NCBI GenBank assembly: GCA_903851415.1
Contig: CAINOE010000105.1
Coordinates: 1-64,000 of the forward strand
Length of the DNA stretch: 64,000 bases
Direction of reading: 5' to 3'
From: an uncultured Rhodopila sp.
GTDB taxonomy: Bacteria > Pseudomonadota > Alphaproteobacteria > Acetobacterales > Acetobacteraceae
Positions 60,655 to 64,000 of the stretch are shown one piece after another (within the stretch, counting starts at the first letter, position 1; every line of letters starts with the position of its first letter). Position numbers and translations under genes: made by a program. The notes below the pieces were generated by a model, which was not told the origin of the DNA, ran no database searches, and saw nothing but the letters and a program-made list of their open reading frames with translations.

Positions 60655-61962
60655 TCAGCCGGGAACCCCGGGCGGACGCGGCCCGCCGGACATCCAGTCC
60701 AGCAGCTCCACGGTGTGCACCACGGGCAGGCCGGCGCCGGACAACTGGTTGATGCAGCCGATATTCCCCGCCGAAATCAGGTCCGGTTTGGTGGCCTTCA
60801 GATTCTCCAGCTTGCGCTCTTTCAGTTGCCCGGCGATCACCGGCTGCAACAGATTGTAGGTGCCGGCGGAGCCGCAGCACAAATGCGGCTCCTTCGGTTC
60901 GACCACGCGGAAGCCGGCCTTCGCCAACAGCGTCTTGGGTTCGGCGGTGACGCGCTGGCCATGCTGCAGGCTGCACGCCGAGTGGTAGGCGACGGTCAGG
61001 CCCGGTGCGGGGCGCGACGGGGCGTAGCCGAAGCGCGTCAGGAACTGGGTGATGTCCAGGGTCAGGCCGGATATCTGTTCCGCCTGACCGCGGCGCGGCT
61101 CCGGCTCCGCGCGGAACATGAAGCCGTAATCCTTCACCGTCGTGCCGCAGCCGGAGGCGTTGATGACGACCGCATCCAGCCCCTCGCCCGCGATCTCGCG
61201 GCTCCAGGCGTCGATGTTGGCGGCCGCCAGCGCCATTGCCGGCTCGTGCTGGCCGTTGTGGTGGTTGAGCGCGCCGCAGCAGCCGGCGCCCCTGGCGACC
61301 ACGACCTCCACGCCCAGCCGGGTCAGCAGGCGGATCGTCGCCTCGTTGATGCGCGGCATGAGAACCTGCTGGGCGCAGCCGGTCAGCAACGCGACCCGGG
61401 CCTTCCGCGCACCGTCGGCCGGATGGACCCGGGGCTTCTCCACCGGGCTTGCCGGCGGCACCCTGGCCGGAGCCAGGTTGAGCATCGCGCGCATCCGGTT
61501 CGCCAGCATGGTGTCGCCGGGGATCAGCTTGCCGAGCGGGCGCGTCAGGCCCGCGCCCCGCAACGCCAGCCGGAACAGCCGCGGACGCGGCAAGACGAGG
61601 CCCAGGACCGCGCGCAGCCAGCGTTCGGCGAAGGGGCGGCGGTAGGTCTGCGCGATATAGGTCCGGGCATGATCGACGAGATGCATGTAGTTCACGCCGG
61701 ACGGGCAGGTCGTCATGCAGGACAGGCAGGTCAGGCAGCGATCGACATGCCGCACCACCTCCTCGGTGGCCGGGCGGCCCGTCTCCAGCATGTCCTTGAT
61801 CAGGTAGATGCGGCCGCGGGGGCTGTCGAGTTCGTCGCCGAGCAGGACGAAGGTCGGACAGGTCGCGGTGCAGAACCCGCAATGCACGCAGGTGCGCAGC
61901 ACCGCGTTGGAGGCGGCGGTGTCCGGATCGCTGAGTTGATCGTCTGTGAAATTGGTTTGCAT
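60655..61962 (-). CDS. glcF: Glycolate oxidase iron-sulfur subunit
   Basis: 435 aa from ATG 61962. Two 4Fe-4S ferredoxin motifs: CVHCGFCTATCPTF and CLTCLSCMTTCPSGVNYMHL. Two CCG-type cysteine domains follow: ARGAGCCGALNHHNG and PHLCCGSAGTYNLL. GlcF passes electrons from GlcD to the membrane during oxidation of glycolate to glyoxylate. Confidence 0.95.
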   Translation of the reverse strand: MQTNFTDDQLSDPDTAASNAVLRTCVHCGFCTATCPTFVLLGDELDSPRGRIYLIKDMLETGRPATEEVVRHVDRCLTCLSCMTTCPSGVNYMHLVDHARTYIAQTYRRPFAERWLRAVLGLVLPRPRLFRLALRGAGLTRPLGKLIPGDTMLANRMRAMLNLAPARVPPASPVEKPRVHPADGARKARVALLTGCAQQVLMPRINEATIRLLTRLGVEVVVARGAGCCGALNHHNGQHEPAMALAAANIDAWSREIAGEGLDAVVINASGCGTTVKDYGFMFRAEPEPRRGQAEQISGLTLDITQFLTRFGYAPSRPAPGLTVAYHSACSLQHGQRVTAEPKTLLAKAGFRVVEPKEPHLCCGSAGTYNLLQPVIAGQLKERKLENLKATKPDLISAGNIGCINQLSGAGLPVVHTVELLDWMSGGPRPPGVPG

Positions 61963-61970
61963 GAATCTCG

Positions 61971-62243
61971 CTACTGGAATTTTCGCAACGGCGGCAGCAG
62001 GCGGTGCAGGCGGACCATCAGCCCCAGGCTCGACGCGGCGGCGATGAAGAAGGCCAGCGACAGCCAGGGATTCTCGCGGTTGTACAGGGCCACGATGATG
62101 ATCATCGCCAGCGAGAAGGCACACATGATGAACTGGATGTTGGTGACCGGGTTCGCCCGCTTCAGTTGCACGTGCTGGAAGCCTGACAGATAGAACGTCA
62201 CGAAGAACAGGACGTTGGTTATCCAGGCGGGGATGAAGATCAT
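61971..62243 (-). CDS. Small membrane protein between glcE and glcF
   Basis: 90 aa with three helices: WITNVLFFVTFYLSGFQHVQ, IQFIMCAFSLAMIIIVALYN and SLAFFIAAASSLGLMVRLHR. Tight spacing (2 bp after glcE in transcript order, 8 bp before glcF) puts it in the operon. It might anchor the soluble glycolate oxidase (inference). Confidence 0.78.
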   Translation of the reverse strand: MIFIPAWITNVLFFVTFYLSGFQHVQLKRANPVTNIQFIMCAFSLAMIIIVALYNRENPWLSLAFFIAAASSLGLMVRLHRLLPPLRKFQ

Positions 62244-62245
62244 TG

Positions 62246-63463
62246 TCAGACGCCCGGGTAAAGCCGGCCGGGGTTGAAAATGCCGGCCGGGTCCATCGCC
62301 GCCTTCACTTCGCGGGTGATGCGCGCCAGCGCCGGCGGCTCATCCGGGATCACGCGCACGGCGGCGCGCAGCGCGTCCGGCGCGCGCAGCAGGGTCCATG
62401 TGCCCCCCGCCGCCCGCGCCGCCGCCTCAACCCGCAGATGGGTGGCGGAGTCCGCCGGACCGGCAAGCCAGACCAGACCGCCACCCCAATCGAGAAACCC
62501 GGCCGCGCCATGCGGGCGCAGGGCGTCGAGAATTTTCGCCCCGGCGGACGGGCGGACCGAGACGCGCCAGACGGCGTCCCCGGGCCGCGGGGCCAGCGGC
62601 CCGACGTCGCGAATGGCGCGCCAGACCGACCGGGAGGCTTCGGTGCCGAGCGTCACCGCACCCGCTACCGCGAACTGGTCGCGCAGGCGGCCGATGCGGT
62701 AGGTGACGGAGTCGGCGAATTCCTCGATCCGGATCAGCGCGGCGGGCCCGCTGACACCGTCCAGGGCAGGCGTGGCGGCGACCGCCCCGGCCGGCAGCCA
62801 GGCGGCGGCGGACACGTCGAACGGCGAGCCGAGGGCCGCGGACAGGGCGGCGATGCCGGCGGCGGCGTCCAGGCCGGGCAGCACCAGCGTGCCGGTCGCC
62901 TCCGGGGCGGGCAGCACCTTGAGGGTAATCTCCGTCAGCACGCCCAGCGTGCCGTAGCTGCCGGTGAACAGCTTGCACAGATCGAGGCCGGTGACGTTCT
63001 TCAGCACCCGCCCGCCGGAGCGGATCAGTTCGGCGCGGCCGTTGATGGCGCGGATGCCCATGACGTTGTCGCGGATCGCGCCGCGGGCGATGCGGCGAGG
63101 CCCGGACAGGTTGGTGGCGACGACCCCGCCCAGGGTCTGCGGCTTGAGCGTCTGCGGCTTGCCGTTGCTTCCCAGCAAGGCCGACAGGTCGGGCGGTTCG
63201 GCAATCATGTATTGTCCGGCCTCGGCCAGTGCCGCCTCGATCTCCGGCATCGGGGTCCCGGCGCGCGCTGAAATGATCAGCTCCTTCGGCGCATACAGCG
63301 TGATGCCGCTGAGGCCGGCGGTGGACAGGCTGCGCGCCGCCTTGATCGGCCGCATCAGGCCGGATTTGGTGCCGTTGCCTTCGACGCGCAGCGTCTCGCG
63401 CCCGGCGAGCGCGGCGGCAACGGCGGCGATGATCGCGTCCTCGGTGGTCGCCGGCAGGGTCAT
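62246..63463 (-). CDS. glcE: Glycolate oxidase FAD-binding subunit GlcE
   Basis: 405 aa from ATG 63463. FAD-binding PCMH domain with ETLRVEGNGTKSGLMRPIKA, GITLYAPKELIISARAGTPM and TLGGVVATNLSGPRRIARGA; the C-terminal FAD-oxidase domain ends with AMDPAGIFNPGRLYPG. GlcE is the smaller flavin subunit of glycolate oxidase. Overlaps glcD by 4 bp. Confidence 0.94.
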   Translation of the reverse strand: MTLPATTEDAIIAAVAAALAGRETLRVEGNGTKSGLMRPIKAARSLSTAGLSGITLYAPKELIISARAGTPMPEIEAALAEAGQYMIAEPPDLSALLGSNGKPQTLKPQTLGGVVATNLSGPRRIARGAIRDNVMGIRAINGRAELIRSGGRVLKNVTGLDLCKLFTGSYGTLGVLTEITLKVLPAPEATGTLVLPGLDAAAGIAALSAALGSPFDVSAAAWLPAGAVAATPALDGVSGPAALIRIEEFADSVTYRIGRLRDQFAVAGAVTLGTEASRSVWRAIRDVGPLAPRPGDAVWRVSVRPSAGAKILDALRPHGAAGFLDWGGGLVWLAGPADSATHLRVEAAARAAGGTWTLLRAPDALRAAVRVIPDEPPALARITREVKAAMDPAGIFNPGRLYPGV

Positions 63464-64000
63464 GCGGCCTGCGGCAGCACAGCGGCGGCGATGGCGGATT
63501 CGGCCAGCGGGAACACCTTGCTGGGATTGAGCAGCCACTCCGGGTCGAAGGCGGACTTGATGCGGCGCTGCTGCTCCAGTTCATGCGGTTCGAACTGCAC
63601 GTGCATCAGGTCGCGCGTCTCCACCCCGACGCCGTGCTCGCCGGTCAGGCAGCCGCCCACCTCGACGCACAGCTTCAGCAAATCGGCGCCCAGGACTTCG
63701 GCCTTATGGAGCTGGGAGGGATCGTTGGCGTCGAACATGATCAGCGGGTGCAGGTTGCCGTCGCCGGCATGGAAGATGTTGGCGACCTGGAGGTTGGCGG
63801 CGGCGGCCATTTCCTGCGTGCGGCGCAGCACCTCGGGCAGCCGGCTGGTCGGGATGGTGCCGTCCATGCAGAGGTAGTCGGGGCTGATGCGGCCGACGGC
63901 GCCGAATGCGGCCTTGCGGCCCTTCCAGATCGCCAGCGATTCCTCCGGCGACTGCGACACCCGGATGCTGATCGGATCGAAGCGGCGGCAGATTTCAGTT
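63460..64000 (-). CDS. glcD: Glycolate oxidase FAD-linked subunit GlcD (partial, 5' end outside window)
   Basis: C-terminal ~180 residues only. The FAD-oxidase C-terminal pattern is clear: GRISPDYLCMDGTIPTSRLP, VANIFHAGDGNLHPLIMFDA, CLTGEHGVGVETRDLMHVQF and AFDPEWLLNPSKVFP. GlcD is the catalytic subunit oxidising glycolate (or lactate) to glyoxylate. First gene of the operon within this window. Confidence 0.94.
   Translation of the reverse strand, partial: TEICRRFDPISIRVSQSPEESLAIWKGRKAAFGAVGRISPDYLCMDGTIPTSRLPEVLRRTQEMAAAANLQVANIFHAGDGNLHPLIMFDANDPSQLHKAEVLGADLLKLCVEVGGCLTGEHGVGVETRDLMHVQFEPHELEQQRRIKSAFDPEWLLNPSKVFPLAESAIAAAVLPQAA

Overview
The window is GC-rich, has short or overlapping gene junctions, and is dominated by alphaproteobacterial families. 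The mix points to an Alphaproteobacterium of the Rhodospirillales/Acetobacteraceae type: a respiratory formate dehydrogenase, an AdhB-like triheme cytochrome c, DUF992, B12 nucleotide-loop genes, a glycolate oxidase operon, and small proteins with a DSFPASDPP motif. That placement is inferred from gene content only. No rRNA, tRNA or CRISPR array was seen.

Region 1 (1-22 kb) looks like an energy and acid/low-oxygen stress block. A minus-strand operon encodes the three subunits of a membrane-bound formate dehydrogenase, its maturation factor FdhE and a ClC-type Cl-/H+ antiporter. It is divergent from a VIT1-like membrane protein. Next come two convergent, overlapping paralogous winged-helix regulators, a DUF6789-like membrane protein, small secreted proteins, a DUF1269 protein, an OprB-like porin, a triheme cytochrome c, a broken yhiM-like gene, a DUF992 protein, a cydB-like remnant, marC, and an aspartate antiporter/aspartate decarboxylase/APC permease operon. 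About a dozen copies of a 15-bp dyad, TGCTCA-N3-TGAGCA, sit mostly 70-200 bp upstream of these genes, and by eye I did not find comparable intergenic copies elsewhere. Two divergent copies of a ~110-bp leader with conserved hairpins precede two secreted-protein genes. I read this as an undescribed local regulon, probably run by the winged-helix pair; this is inference.

Region 2 (22-30 kb) is accessory. It holds a scar in which an IS5-type transposase fragment lies between a truncated SDR gene and a broken luciferase-like monooxygenase gene, then small hypothetical genes, a transglutaminase-like protein, a Bcr/CflA-type MFS exporter and a run of small exported proteins, one built from a tandem cysteine repeat.

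Region 3 (30-45 kb) is rich in envelope functions: a pqiB-pqiC-pqiA operon, two AraC-type regulators, two outer-membrane barrels, a run of membrane proteins including a potassium-channel-like one and a DUF4239 protein, a large octaheme cytochrome c/HEAT/TPR protein and a short RlpA-like domain protein.

Region 4 (45-64 kb) is mostly housekeeping: cobS-cobT divergent from cobU-cobC, a branched-chain aminotransferase, an HU-like protein with a Lys/Ala/Pro-rich tail, an amidase, a YghU-type glutathione transferase, a PF04185 phosphoesterase, a DUF2167 protein followed by a class I aminotransferase, and glcD-glcE-orf-glcF-TPR. Palindromic intergenic repeats built on CGTCATGGCCCGG recur here.
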